DNA of 38,154 bases from JBBDNV01 sp040877415 (GTDB taxonomy: Bacteria; Planctomycetota; Planctomycetia; Pirellulales; PALSA-1355). The stretch lies in NCBI GenBank assembly GCA_040877415.1, contig JBBDNV010000028.1, forward strand, positions 1-38,154, in the 5' to 3' direction. The first letter of the stretch is position 1. Every line of letters starts with the position of its first letter. Positions 24,201-32,834 of the stretch are shown here, in pieces. The position numbers were made by a program, and so were the translations under genes. The notes under the pieces were generated by a model. It worked only from the letters and a program-made list of their open reading frames with translations. It did no database searches and had not been told where the DNA came from.

Positions 24201-24792
24201 CGATCGGTTGCTCCGTGTCGGCCAGCGCGCAATCGACGCCGAGCTTCTCGATGCGAAAGGTGCGGCCGGTGGGAACGTCGTCAATCACGAGCGTGCCGTC
24301 GCTGATTTTCACTTGCGCCGCGACCCGGGAATCGCTTTTGCGCGTGAGCATTTCGGCGAAAAGACGTTCCAGGTTCGTGTCTTGCTCGTTGCAGACGGCG
24401 TGAATAGAAAGCTTTTCTACGTCGACGCGGCCCACGTCGCCGAAGTCGAGCAGCAGCCCGATCAGCGGCTTTTGGGTGCGCACCGCGGCAATCTCGACGG
24501 CGACGTTGCCGGCCGCGTCGCGAATCTGGATATGGTCGGCGGTGACCGTGGAAAACCAGCCCAGCGAGGCCGAGCCGACGGTGATCGTGCCGTCGAGCTT
24601 GAGAGCCGTTTGCAACAGGCTGTTGCGCAGCGGCGTGTGGGCGACGATGGCCGGGGCAAAATAAACCGCGACGCCCGACAGCAGCAGCACGACGATACAC
24701 CAGTTGCGGAAGGCGCGCGATTTTTTCTGGCGGCTCCGCACGACACGCGACGATTCGTGCTTGTGTGAACGCGACACGTCGACCGTGGCCAT
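21286..24792 (-). CDS. Very large AsmA-like membrane protein
   Basis: The product is 1168 residues from the ATG at 24792 (GAGGAA upstream); a longer frame adds a Pro/Arg-rich leader without a site. A basic cytoplasmic start is followed by one membrane helix (about residues 30-51, NWCIVVLLLSGVAVYFAPAIVA), then more than 1000 residues of repeated beta strands with many GxxxLSGxA-like turns. The C-terminal 110 residues (NRRVYHRNLKFVIGTLPITTQGSVGLDESLSMVAEVPLRANLLG...) match the AsmA-like C-terminal pattern. AsmA/TamB-type proteins bridge the inner and outer membranes and are linked to lipid transport; that role is inferred here. The tail is QPQPQP, coded by short direct repeats. It diverges from the LarA-like gene. 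Confidence 0.75.
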   Translation of the reverse strand: MATVDVSRSHKHESSRVVRSRQKKSRAFRNWCIVVLLLSGVAVYFAPAIVAHTPLRNSLLQTALKLDGTITVGSASLGWFSTVTADHIQIRDAAGNVAVEIAAVRTQKPLIGLLLDFGDVGRVDVEKLSIHAVCNEQDTNLERLFAEMLTRKSDSRVAAQVKISDGTLVIDDVPTGRTFRIEKLGVDCALADTEQPIVLSASGSLPENRQPGEFKILLRTRRSADGKNALAGGEIDCYSTAIPLELAQPLVRRYVERAELGGRLSTRLAGAWGALAKTGEASVQGEALVTDLSFAAAALGRDRIKLDRLEVPCHLVQSGETLKVEQLAVRCELGNVALSGTAKMSDFSAADKLAALVHENYQLSGELDLVQVARVLPETLRIREGTEITSGNVRLAVASRLQNGEATWTGQISASHLGAQSDGRALVWENPLAIDFTARHTKGGIVVDRAECTSSFLHASAAGSIDDLVATANFDLARLVAELRQFADLSELELAGKGEARLALKRAADDQFTAEGVFEVEGFQFVPIAGGRPWKEERLLAKLDLVGQLENGSLKRVDRATLGVEVGNERAYAQLREPIVRAATSAWPIQCSWRGDLAQWTPRLEACLGLTGWDLRGAGNLQAVLTCSRKTIDLEHAQADFAQLQVGGHEWFINEPTASLSIEGRWDVEKSRAEIAEAKLVSGSTSAVMRKAVLQSADEGWKVDGGTAQIGADLVTLYRWRHDPRLPAAWRVYGRLAAQADLKHEANVTTTRVEGTINELQLVDLTHPGTGTAAAVWQEPRIALAALVSYRHASEQLQLDKVQIASAAMRCDASGSLPMSNQGGDVDIKGTIQYDWRQLAPLWRPYLGESVQIAGQQARTFAMRGRLTGSPTTSDSWRQVTGEAAVGWTAMNLHGFQVGQGEIAAKLAEGQLRTNPIDVEVSDGRFTFSPVVQLVPGPAELHIPRGPLLTNVHLSPEMCKRGLKFVAPIVAETAVAEGRFSVTMDGGRIPLADPGGGDLAGHMAIRAQVKPGPVAQEFVVLVNELLSVVRRGNLQALNDQTGALLSIDTTDVEFRMVNRRVYHRNLKFVIGTLPITTQGSVGLDESLSMVAEVPLRANLLGRDLSLGSLEGQSLSIPIGGTLSKPKLDRGVLGQLTSRLLQNLTRGVLLDEVNKQLERLFPLQPQPQP

Positions 24793-24922
24793 GGGCGTTT
24801 CCTCGGCGAAAGATTGGCGTTTCGGACCTGGAAGGCGGGCGGGAACCGGGAATCGAGGGCCGGGGATTTTAGACGCCATCCCCGTGGCGTGCATCGGCAC
24901 TGGGGGCCGATTTTTCGGCCCG

Positions 24923-24951
24923 TTGGAAGTTCTCGCCCTTCCATATAGAAT
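24923..24951 (+). promoter_or_regulatory. Sigma-70-type promoter for the LarA-domain gene
   Basis: TTGGAA at 24923-24928 and TAGAAT at 24946-24951 are separated by 17 bases and match the consensus at four and five of six positions. It lies in the 332-base gap between divergent genes, about 170 bases before the LarA-domain start, and points toward it. Confidence 0.45.
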
Positions 24952-25124
24952 CGGCTGAGAAGGGGGCCCCATCCGCAAACTCGACGCGTAATCTTCCAGC
25001 GAATAGGATGGAGGCGGCGGTTTGCGACCCTGGCCGCCTTGGGGGATTGCCAGCTAGCGTGCCAGCGGGCGCTTGCTGGCGCGCCGAATCGCGGGCTTTT
25101 GGCTCTTGGATCAAGGGACCGGCC

Positions 25125-26408
25125 ATGTTAACGCTGCCGTCGATGTTTCGCGTGCGTCAAACGTTTGAAGGTCCGCGCGTGGCCGACGTCGCCGGCGAAG
25201 TGCGCTCGCAGTTGGCGAGCCTGCGGCTGGGCGAGCGGATCAAGCCGGGCCAAAGCGTGGCGATTACCGTTGGCAGCCGCGGCATTGCCAATATCGATTT
25301 GATCGCCAAGGCGATCGTCGACTTCATCAAAAGCCTTGGCGCCCGTCCGTTCATCGTGCCGGCCATGGGCAGCCACGGCGGCGGCACGGCCGAAGGACAG
25401 CGCCGAGTGCTCGAGTCGTACGGAGTGACCGAGGAGTTTTGCGGCTGCCCGATTCGCGCCAGCATGGAGACGGTCGTCGTTTGCCAGACGGGCGAAGGGA
25501 TTGACGTGCATTTCGACCGGCATGCCTTCGAGGCCGACCACGTCGTGGTGTCCAATCGCGTCAAGCCCCACACCGGGTTCACGGGCGACATCGAAAGCGG
25601 CTTGATGAAGATGATGCTCATCGGTCTGGGCAAGCACGAGGGGGCCAAGATCTATCACCGCGCGATCCAGGACTACAACTTCGGCCAGATCGTGCGCAGC
25701 GTCGCCGGCCGCGTGCTCGAATCGTGCCGCGTCGCGGCCGGGCTGGCCATCGTCGAGAACGGGTACGACGAAACGGCCTACATCCAGGCCGTCGCTCCGG
25801 GAGAATTTGAGTCGCGCGAAAAAGAGCTGCTCGTGCTGGCCAAGAAACTGATGCCGCGACTGCCGTTTGCGCACGTGCACCTCTTGGTGATCGATGAGAT
25901 CGGCAAAGACATCAGCGGCTCGGGCATGGACACCAACGTCGTGGGCCGAAAATTTCACGACCACAGCGCGGCAAAGAACGAATTTCCCAAGGTGAAGCGG
26001 ATCATGGTCCGCGGGCTCTCCGAGGCCACGCACGGCAACGCCGCCGGAGTCGGCATGGCCGAGTTCTGCACGCGCCGCGTGGTGGAAAAGGTCGACGTTA
26101 CGGCCACGCGGATCAATTGCCTGACGGCCGGGCACGCGCCGGCCGCCATGATGCCGCTCGACTATCCGACCGACCGGGCCGCGATCGAAGCGGCGCTGCC
26201 CACGATCGGCCTGGTCGCGCCGGAATCGGCCAAGGTGCTATGGATCCGCAACACGCTAGCGCTCGGCGAAGTCGAGTGTGCGGCGGCCTACTTGGACGAA
26301 GCCCGCGGCCGCCACGACCTCGAAATTCTCACCGAGCCCCGGCCCCTGCCGTTCGACACGGCCGGCAATCTGCCGGCCGAGGGAGTGCAGGCACTGGCGC
26401 ATGGTTGA
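25125..26408 (+). CDS. LarA/DUF2088-domain protein (lactate racemase-like)
   Basis: The 427-residue product starts at ATG 25125, before MLTLPSMFRVRQTF, with AAGGGA upstream. Residues 1-210 follow the LarA N-terminal domain: IKPGQSVAITVGSRGIANIDLIAKAIVDFIKSLG, then IVPAMGSHGGGTAEGQ, VVSNRVKPHTGFTGDIESGLMKMMLIGLGKHEGA, with His and Lys residues where LarA binds its nickel-pincer cofactor. The C-terminal half has VIDEIGKDISGSGMDTNVVGR and HGNAAGVGMAEFCTRR. LarA interconverts lactate enantiomers and related enzymes epimerise other 2-hydroxyacids, so the substrate here is open. No larB, larC or larE cofactor-synthesis genes are seen in the window. It converges with the VWA gene 26 bases away. Confidence 0.75.
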   Translation: MLTLPSMFRVRQTFEGPRVADVAGEVRSQLASLRLGERIKPGQSVAITVGSRGIANIDLIAKAIVDFIKSLGARPFIVPAMGSHGGGTAEGQRRVLESYGVTEEFCGCPIRASMETVVVCQTGEGIDVHFDRHAFEADHVVVSNRVKPHTGFTGDIESGLMKMMLIGLGKHEGAKIYHRAIQDYNFGQIVRSVAGRVLESCRVAAGLAIVENGYDETAYIQAVAPGEFESREKELLVLAKKLMPRLPFAHVHLLVIDEIGKDISGSGMDTNVVGRKFHDHSAAKNEFPKVKRIMVRGLSEATHGNAAGVGMAEFCTRRVVEKVDVTATRINCLTAGHAPAAMMPLDYPTDRAAIEAALPTIGLVAPESAKVLWIRNTLALGEVECAAAYLDEARGRHDLEILTEPRPLPFDTAGNLPAEGVQALAHG

Positions 26409-26434
26409 AAGAGGTCCGCTCGGGCGACGCGGCG

Positions 26435-29400
26435 TCAGATTCCTTTGCCCGGGCCCTTGCGGGTTTGCCAGACGCGCTGTTTGGCCTTGAGCAGCCGGGT
26501 CGTGTATTGCTCTTCTTCCGGCTGTGGCGCTAGTCCGGCGGGCGCGCGGGGCGGTTCGCGCGAAAGCGGCTCGGTTGTGACCGCGACGGCTTCGTCGGCC
26601 ATCTCGGCCGGGGCGGCCGATTCCGGCTCGAAGCGGGCCGCCGCGCGGCGGTCGTCCCATTGCTTGTCAATCTGGCTCTTGCGAGCCTGCAAGCGCGCAA
26701 GCGACGTTGCCACCTCGGGCCGCGAGCGCCGACGGGCGAGATATCCGCCCAACCGACGGGTCACCGCCGGCACCCAGGCAAAGCTGACGATCACGCGGCG
26801 GTTGAAGACGTCAAACAGAAACAAACAGCCGGCCGCCAGCGCCAACAGGTGCCAGCTATCCTGGCGGCTCGTGGCGCGCTCGAGATCGTGCCGAAAGACG
26901 TTCGTTCGCAGCGCGTCGTCTAGTTGCTGGGGACTCTCCGGTTCGCTCAGCACCACGCCGGTCCGGCCGCCCTTGGGTTGGATGGCGGCCAGGCTGCCGA
27001 GCAGACGCGGATTGCTCCGGCGGTTATTGAATTCGGCCGCAAAGGGCACGTTGACGCCGGCCCGAACCGGCGCCTGGCCCGGCCCCGCGGCCACCGACAG
27101 GAAGTAGCTTCCCGCCTGACTGACCGGCGCACGGCCGACATAGCGGCCGGGCGCGGTTTGCTTGAGCGGCAAATCGATCGGCTCCATGCGCGGGCCCACG
27201 AGCGTGCCGGTCAAATCGAGGAAGTTGAGAAACTGTTCATCTTTGTCCAGCGCCGTCACGACGACCTGGATCGCGCCGTCCTCGACGTCGGCGAACACGT
27301 TCAAAGCGCCGCGCTCGTCGGTCGGCCGCATCGTCCAGCGAACCATCTGGGTGAACAGCTTTTCATAACCCGACCAATCGGGCCACGATTTGGTCCATCG
27401 CTGGCCGGCGTCGGTCGTGAAGGCCACGGCGCGCCCCAATCCATACTGCCAACTGGCCAGAAGGGCATTGCGGCTTCCCGCCGGTTGGGTCGATTGCAGC
27501 GGGATTTCGACGAGCGGACTGTCCTTGGGGCTGGTCATCACGAAACCGGTAATGGCCGGAAACGGTCCGTCGATCCCGTCGAGAATCTCGTGACTCGCGA
27601 CGCGCTGGGGCAGAATGCCGCGCTTGTCTTCGTAAATCACGGGTCGGGCCACGCGCATCGCCTCCTTCATGAAGATGCGCGGAATGGTGTTGGGATTGTC
27701 GACATGGTAGTACTTGCCGGCGCCGGCGCGGGCGATGTCGCCCAAAAGCTGCACGGCCGCGTCCTGCCCGACGGCGACGCAACTGGTGGTGATTTTCTGG
27801 TTGCGGGCCGCGGTAGCCATGAGCGTGAAATTGCTGCCGTGCGTTTGTCCGTCGGTCAGAACGATCATGTGCTTGGCGGCCGCTTCCGCGTTTCGCAGCG
27901 CCCGATAGCCCTGGGCCATGCCGGGCTCCATGTCGGTTCCGCCCCCCGAGTCGAGCTGGGAGATGCGGCGGTAAATCGAGTCTCGCGATTGGATGCGGGT
28001 CATCGGCACGATCCAGTGGGCGGCGGAATCGAACGAGACGACGCCGACCGAGTCATCGCTGCCGAGCACCTTGACGGCCGCGATGGCCGCGGCTTTGCTC
28101 AGCTCGATCTTTTCGCCCGACATCGAGCCGGAGCTGTCGATCACCAGCATCAGGGCTCCGCGCGGCAAAACCTTGGCGTTTTTGACCTGGAAGTCGACCG
28201 GCATCGCCCGTTCCAGCGCCGTGTTCGTCCAACCGCCGGCCCCAAAACTGTCCGGGCCGCCGAGCATCAACAGCCCGCAAGCGAAGTGCTGCGTGTTGCG
28301 CACCAGCATGTCGATTTGCTCGTCGCTGAATTGGGTGAGCTGGTCGGCGTCGTCGCCGCTGGTGCGGGCCACGTCGGCCAAGACCACCAGATCGTAGCGC
28401 TGCAGTTCCGCCAGGCTGGCAAACAGTCGGTTGCTCGGCTCGACGGTCACTTCCAGTTTCTGCTGGCCCAGCAGATCGATCAGCTTGTCGAACTGGCCGG
28501 CCTTCGACCAATCTTCGATAAACAGCACCTGGCCGCGGCCGCGCACGTGGGTGAAGGCCGTCGCTTCGTTGTTTTCACCGACCGCGTCGGCCGCCGGGTC
28601 GTCGGGCACGAAACGAGCCGAGTAAGTATAGAAATCGGGCGTGCCGATTTCTTCCCGGAACGAATAGACTTGTTTGCCGCCCGAGATCGTCACCGGCCGA
28701 TCGGCCAGGGTTTGAGTCTGGCCGCCGGCCGAGCGGCTGATGAGCACTCGGCCCGTCGGGGGCTGCTGGTCGGCTTCGGGCGGGGTGGAATTCAACACCA
28801 CGCGCGCCTCGAAGGGCGCTGCTTGGCGGATGTCGGCGGGCAGCACGAATTTTTCGACGGCGACGTCGCGGCTGCCGCCGCGCGAAAGCGGCAAGACGTC
28901 GATGCCGATGCCCAATTCCGCCAGCCGCTGAGCCTGCGCAAGCGCATCGCCCGTGGTTTCATTGCCGTCGCTGATGACGACCACGCGCTTGGCCGCGTCG
29001 GCGGGAAAGACGGCCTGCGCCAACCGCAGCGCGGCGGCCAGGTTGGTTGCTTCCGGGTCGACCGCGCTTTCGAATCGCGCGGGCAAATGCGCCCGACCCA
29101 CGAGCGGCGGTGATTCGACCGCCGCCTCGCGGCCGAACACGATCACTCCCGAGCGGTCCTCGCGAGTGTGGTCCAAGTATCGGGCGGCGGAGCGATTGAT
29201 GTATTCTACGAGCGTGGCGCTTTTGTCGGCCGGCACGCTGGCCGACCGGTCGACGACGTATAACACGGCCAGGCGCCGGCTGGTGCGCACAAGCTGGATT
29301 TCGGCCAGGGCCAACACGACCAACACGACGAGAAGCGAACGCACCAGAAGCGCCAGCCCGCGGCGCCACGCTGCCAGACCTGCCAGACTCTTAAGGCCCA

Positions 29401-29476
29401 TCAGCCACACGACGGGCACCAGGCCCAACAGGACCAGGTAGTAGGGATTGTCGAAAGCGAGTCGATAGTCGAGCAT
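26435..29476 (-). CDS. Membrane protein with two VWA domains and a GATase-like domain
   Basis: The 1013-residue product starts at the ATG at 29476, five bases after the upstream stop. Two N-terminal membrane helices (about 12-28 and 40-60) precede a VWA domain whose MIDAS starts at DRSAS (residue 76). A glutamine-amidotransferase-like region (about 330-430, GQVLFIEDWSKAGQFDKLI...YDLVVLADV) leads to a second VWA domain with DSSGS at residue 447, GGGTD and LTDG. One C-terminal helix (about 872-895) is followed by a charged cytoplasmic tail. Proteins of this build occur in planctomycetes and Bacteroidetes as BatA/B-like envelope proteins. As the last gene of the operon it may be a metal-dependent interaction platform for the upstream export proteins; that is inferred. 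Confidence 0.75.
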   Translation of the reverse strand: MLDYRLAFDNPYYLVLLGLVPVVWLMGLKSLAGLAAWRRGLALLVRSLLVVLVVLALAEIQLVRTSRRLAVLYVVDRSASVPADKSATLVEYINRSAARYLDHTREDRSGVIVFGREAAVESPPLVGRAHLPARFESAVDPEATNLAAALRLAQAVFPADAAKRVVVISDGNETTGDALAQAQRLAELGIGIDVLPLSRGGSRDVAVEKFVLPADIRQAAPFEARVVLNSTPPEADQQPPTGRVLISRSAGGQTQTLADRPVTISGGKQVYSFREEIGTPDFYTYSARFVPDDPAADAVGENNEATAFTHVRGRGQVLFIEDWSKAGQFDKLIDLLGQQKLEVTVEPSNRLFASLAELQRYDLVVLADVARTSGDDADQLTQFSDEQIDMLVRNTQHFACGLLMLGGPDSFGAGGWTNTALERAMPVDFQVKNAKVLPRGALMLVIDSSGSMSGEKIELSKAAAIAAVKVLGSDDSVGVVSFDSAAHWIVPMTRIQSRDSIYRRISQLDSGGGTDMEPGMAQGYRALRNAEAAAKHMIVLTDGQTHGSNFTLMATAARNQKITTSCVAVGQDAAVQLLGDIARAGAGKYYHVDNPNTIPRIFMKEAMRVARPVIYEDKRGILPQRVASHEILDGIDGPFPAITGFVMTSPKDSPLVEIPLQSTQPAGSRNALLASWQYGLGRAVAFTTDAGQRWTKSWPDWSGYEKLFTQMVRWTMRPTDERGALNVFADVEDGAIQVVVTALDKDEQFLNFLDLTGTLVGPRMEPIDLPLKQTAPGRYVGRAPVSQAGSYFLSVAAGPGQAPVRAGVNVPFAAEFNNRRSNPRLLGSLAAIQPKGGRTGVVLSEPESPQQLDDALRTNVFRHDLERATSRQDSWHLLALAAGCLFLFDVFNRRVIVSFAWVPAVTRRLGGYLARRRSRPEVATSLARLQARKSQIDKQWDDRRAAARFEPESAAPAEMADEAVAVTTEPLSREPPRAPAGLAPQPEEEQYTTRLLKAKQRVWQTRKGPGKGI

Positions 29477-29481
29477 CCCGA

Positions 29482-31722
29482 CTACAGCCTGAAGTTGAAG
29501 GTGCGCATGATGTAGCGCCAGACGCGCTTGCCGATGGGCTGCCACTTTGCGGCGATTTTGGCGTTTCCGCGCAATCCCTGCACGAGGGTGCCCGATTCGT
29601 CGTCGATCTCGGCGCGCCCTTGAAACGAAGTGTTGATGGGCCGTTCGCGCCCGCTTTTGTCCATTTTGCTCATCAGTCCGCCGCCCCCCTTGCTCGAAAT
29701 CTGTCGGGACGAAAATTCCATTTCCGGCCCGATTTCGAGGATCGTGGTCTCAAAGGTCCGATAGGGCAATCGGTCGAGCTTGATCTTTACCGTCTGTCCT
29801 TGGTGGACGAACTCGATGTCGTCCTGGTCGATGACGATATTGGCCTCCCACTTGTGCGGATCGCCGATCTGACAGTACACGGTGGGTGGCTCCAGATAGG
29901 CGCCCCGGTTTTCTTTCTGCAGCGGATTGCCGGACCAGGTGCGCAGTTGCCGGTCGTCCGCGTCGGGCCGCTCGGGAAGTCCCGGCGCGGGCATCACGGT
30001 GCCGCTGGTGGGCGCGACCAGCTCCAGTCGCTGGCTGTCTGTAACGCGCTCGGCCAGTTGTGCCTCGGAAGCCTTGAGCGACTCTTCCAGGGGTCCAATC
30101 GCCAGGGTCGCCGACTCGTTGCCCAGCGCGAACTGTTGGTGGCTCAACACGGCGCGGCGGACCTTGTCCTGGGCGATTTTGGCCTCGAGATCGCTGATTT
30201 CGAGCTCCAAATCGATGTTGCTCAATTGGCCCAGCTTGTCGCCCTTTTTAACCTCATCGCCCGGGCTGACCGCGATCTCTTCGAGGATTCCGGGGACCTG
30301 CACGTACACCGGCTCCGCGCCGCGGAGCCTTAACTCGAGCGGGCACACGACGCGATAGGGGAGCGGGCAGAACAGGATGAACAGCGCCACGACCGCCAGA
30401 ATCCCCAACGTGACGTTGACGTTCTTGCGTTTCACTTTGTGAAGCCTTCCGGGTACGTAAAAGAATTTTGCCACCTTGTAAACGGGCATTGCCACCAGGC
30501 TGGTCAGCGACACCAGCGCCAGCGTCTGGCTGAGCACCTTCAAACCGTACGGTTCGAACACCTTGTACAAGAAAAACAGAATCCCGAACAAAATCATCCA
30601 CTTATAAAGGGACGACGCGACGGTGTACAGCGCGAAGAACACCTGGTTGCGCTGCGGCAGGAAGGGGTCGTCGGGCTCTTCCAGACCCAGGCACCACTTG
30701 CCCAGCTTGCGGCTGAGAATCGAGCTGGACTTTTGCCGCAAGTTGGGGATTTCCGTCAGGTCGGACAGGATGTAGTAGCCGTCATAGCGCAAGAGCGGAT
30801 TTCCGTTGAACAACACCGTGCTGACGGAGCAGACGAACATCGTGCTTAAGCACAACTGGTTCAGCATCCCGGGCTGGCTGAACCACCACAGGTAGGTGCA
30901 GATCGAGGCGATCACGATCTCGACGTACATGCCCGCGGCGCCGATCGCGGCCCGGTGCCACTTGTTGGGCAGCATCCAGGAGTCGGACACGTTGCAATAC
31001 AGGCAAGGCGTGAGCACCAGGAACATCACGCCGATTTCATGGCATTCGCCGCCGAAATGTTTGCACGACAATCCGTGGCCGAACTCGTGGATGACCTTCG
31101 TAACGGCCAGCGTGGCGCCCAGGTAAATCCAGTTCTTAGCCTCGAAGAATTGATGGAAGGTGGGCAGCTTGTTGTGAAACGATTCGAACTCGACGGTCAC
31201 CAGCAACAGGGCCGAAAGCGCCAACAGCCCGCAGGCGACGAGGGCCGGCACGCTGAAGAACCAGCGTACCTTGGGATAGAGCCAATTGAGAAGGCGCTCG
31301 GGATCGACGCCCTTGAATCGCAGCGCCAGCACGTTGCTAAACGTGCTGGCGACTTCTTGCAGCTTCTTTTCCCAGCGCCGTTTGCAAAGCTGTTCGCCCT
31401 GCCCGGAAACGCTGGCGATCACCAGTCCGCTTTTGTGGAGCATGCCGACAAAGTGGCCCAGCTCCTCGACCGTGATCTTCTGCGGCGGAAAACGGCGCTC
31501 GAACTCGACTTTGATCTCGTCGAGGCTCGTTCGGCCGTCGAGCATTTTCAGAATCGCGAACTCTTCCTCCTGAAAGCGGAAGTACTTCAGCCCGACCGGC
31601 TCCTTGAGCACCCAATACATCTGGCCCAGGTAGCGCTGCTGCTTGGCGCTCAGATCGGGCCGCGCACGCACGGGCAGCGCCCGTGCGGAGCTGGAGGCCA
31701 GACTATCGGTCAAGGTGACCAT
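29482..31722 (-). CDS. M50-family metalloprotease fused to a HlyD-type domain, with a PqqD-like N-terminus
   Basis: The 746-residue product is a polytopic membrane protein. Residues about 30-105 resemble the PqqD/RRE winged-helix fold (VGLKYFRFQEEEFAILKMLDGRTSLDEIKVEFERRFPPQKITVEELGHFVGMLHKSGLV). The zinc motif HEFGH lies at 212-216 in a membrane helix, and NPLLRYDGYY, with the third zinc ligand Asp314, follows. After more helices, residues about 450-745 form a HlyD-like periplasmic region with a lipoyl-type domain (PGILEEIAVSPGDEVKKGDKLGQL) and a coiled coil. This architecture is known from peptide-modification and export loci. Substrate and orientation are inferred. It ends five bases before the VWA start. 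Confidence 0.8.
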   Translation of the reverse strand: MVTLTDSLASSSARALPVRARPDLSAKQQRYLGQMYWVLKEPVGLKYFRFQEEEFAILKMLDGRTSLDEIKVEFERRFPPQKITVEELGHFVGMLHKSGLVIASVSGQGEQLCKRRWEKKLQEVASTFSNVLALRFKGVDPERLLNWLYPKVRWFFSVPALVACGLLALSALLLVTVEFESFHNKLPTFHQFFEAKNWIYLGATLAVTKVIHEFGHGLSCKHFGGECHEIGVMFLVLTPCLYCNVSDSWMLPNKWHRAAIGAAGMYVEIVIASICTYLWWFSQPGMLNQLCLSTMFVCSVSTVLFNGNPLLRYDGYYILSDLTEIPNLRQKSSSILSRKLGKWCLGLEEPDDPFLPQRNQVFFALYTVASSLYKWMILFGILFFLYKVFEPYGLKVLSQTLALVSLTSLVAMPVYKVAKFFYVPGRLHKVKRKNVNVTLGILAVVALFILFCPLPYRVVCPLELRLRGAEPVYVQVPGILEEIAVSPGDEVKKGDKLGQLSNIDLELEISDLEAKIAQDKVRRAVLSHQQFALGNESATLAIGPLEESLKASEAQLAERVTDSQRLELVAPTSGTVMPAPGLPERPDADDRQLRTWSGNPLQKENRGAYLEPPTVYCQIGDPHKWEANIVIDQDDIEFVHQGQTVKIKLDRLPYRTFETTILEIGPEMEFSSRQISSKGGGGLMSKMDKSGRERPINTSFQGRAEIDDESGTLVQGLRGNAKIAAKWQPIGKRVWRYIMRTFNFRL

Positions 31723-31773
31723 GAATAGCTCGTCGATGCGGTCCGAAGCGCGCGGAAGGTCACCTCGAACGAA

Positions 31774-32769
31774 TCAATTCTTGCTCGCCGACTTCGTCCT
31801 GCTTTGGCCGACCCCAGTGGCGCGAGCCGGAGCGGCGCGAGCCGGCGCGGCAGTGGCGGGAGCCGCGGTGGCGGGCGCGGCCTGGGCCACCGGCTGGTTG
31901 ACGTGAATCGTCATCGAGGCGTTCAACCCGGCGCGAACCAGCGGCAGCTCGCCCTTAAGCGGAGTTTCGATTTCGGCCGACACCGGTAAGTCGCCGATAG
32001 TGACGACCGGGCTCACGTAGGTGATTGTGCCGGGCACTTTTTTTGTTTCGCCGCGGGGCAGGGTGACTTCGACGGTGACCTTGCGGCCTTCGACGTCGGC
32101 GGGGCCCCATTCGCTGGCGTCTAGATTGCCCATCACGCGCAGCCGATTGATGCCCACGACGTGCACCACCGGATCGCCGGGCGCCACCCATTCGCCGGGT
32201 TTCTTGGCGACCTTCACGACCATCCCGTCAAACGGGGCGCGCAGCACGCGGCGTTCGAGCACGACCTGGGCGGCGCCGACCTCCGCGCTTTTGGCTCTGG
32301 CCGTTAGTTTGGCCTCCTCGTTCTTTTCCTTCGCCTGCTCGATCGCCAGACGCGATCGTTTCCATTCGAGCTGGGCTTTCAGCATGTCAATGGCCGTGAC
32401 CGTGCCCTTGACCGTCTTGTTGGACTCCGCCAGCATTAAGTAGGCCTGCTCGGCCACCTTGGCCGCCATGTCGGCGTGACGAATGTCGATGTCGCTGTTG
32501 GCGGTCTGGTTGGCCACGTCGTACTCGAGCTGCTTGACGTGCAATTGCGCCTGGGCTTCGCTGTCGTCAATCCGGCCGATTTCCTCGCCGAGGGTGACGC
32601 GCGTCCCCTCTTTGACCCGCAGGATCGTCAGCACGCCGGCGTCGGCGGCGGGCACGGCTTGATCGTCGATCGAGGTGATCAGGCAGGAGGGAATGCACGG
32701 ATCGGCCGCGGGGGCTGCCGGGGCAGCATCGGCGGCGATCGCCAAGGCGAGCAACATGGACGTCAACAT
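31774..32769 (-). CDS. HlyD-family periplasmic adaptor protein
   Basis: The 331-residue product starts after GGGAGAGG and has an N-terminal signal sequence (MLTSMLLALAIAADAAPA). The mature protein shows the adaptor layout: a first lipoyl half (AGVLTILRVKEGTRVTLGEEIGRIDD, about 44-70), a coiled-coil hairpin (AQAQLHVKQLEYDVANQ...RLAIEQAKEKNEEAKL), a second lipoyl half (VLRAPFDGMVVKVAKKPGEWVAPGDPVVHVV) and a beta-barrel domain. It would link an inner-membrane exporter to an outer channel. The last 45 residues are low-complexity Ala/Pro repeats ending in a basic tail. It lies 51 bases upstream of the M50 gene in the same operon; no outer-membrane channel or ABC gene is present in the window. Confidence 0.8.
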   Translation of the reverse strand: MLTSMLLALAIAADAAPAAPAADPCIPSCLITSIDDQAVPAADAGVLTILRVKEGTRVTLGEEIGRIDDSEAQAQLHVKQLEYDVANQTANSDIDIRHADMAAKVAEQAYLMLAESNKTVKGTVTAIDMLKAQLEWKRSRLAIEQAKEKNEEAKLTARAKSAEVGAAQVVLERRVLRAPFDGMVVKVAKKPGEWVAPGDPVVHVVGINRLRVMGNLDASEWGPADVEGRKVTVEVTLPRGETKKVPGTITYVSPVVTIGDLPVSAEIETPLKGELPLVRAGLNASMTIHVNQPVAQAAPATAAPATAAPARAAPARATGVGQSRTKSASKN

Positions 32770-32834
32770 CGGACCTCTCCCTTCAGATTCCTGGCGTTTC
32801 CGACCGCCAACTCATGCGCGTGCGGCACGCGATC

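Noticed and set aside
26924..29113. 729-codon plus-strand open frame opposite the VWA gene
   Set aside because: The minus strand encodes clear VWA motifs; the plus frame is His/Arg/Gly-rich without domains.
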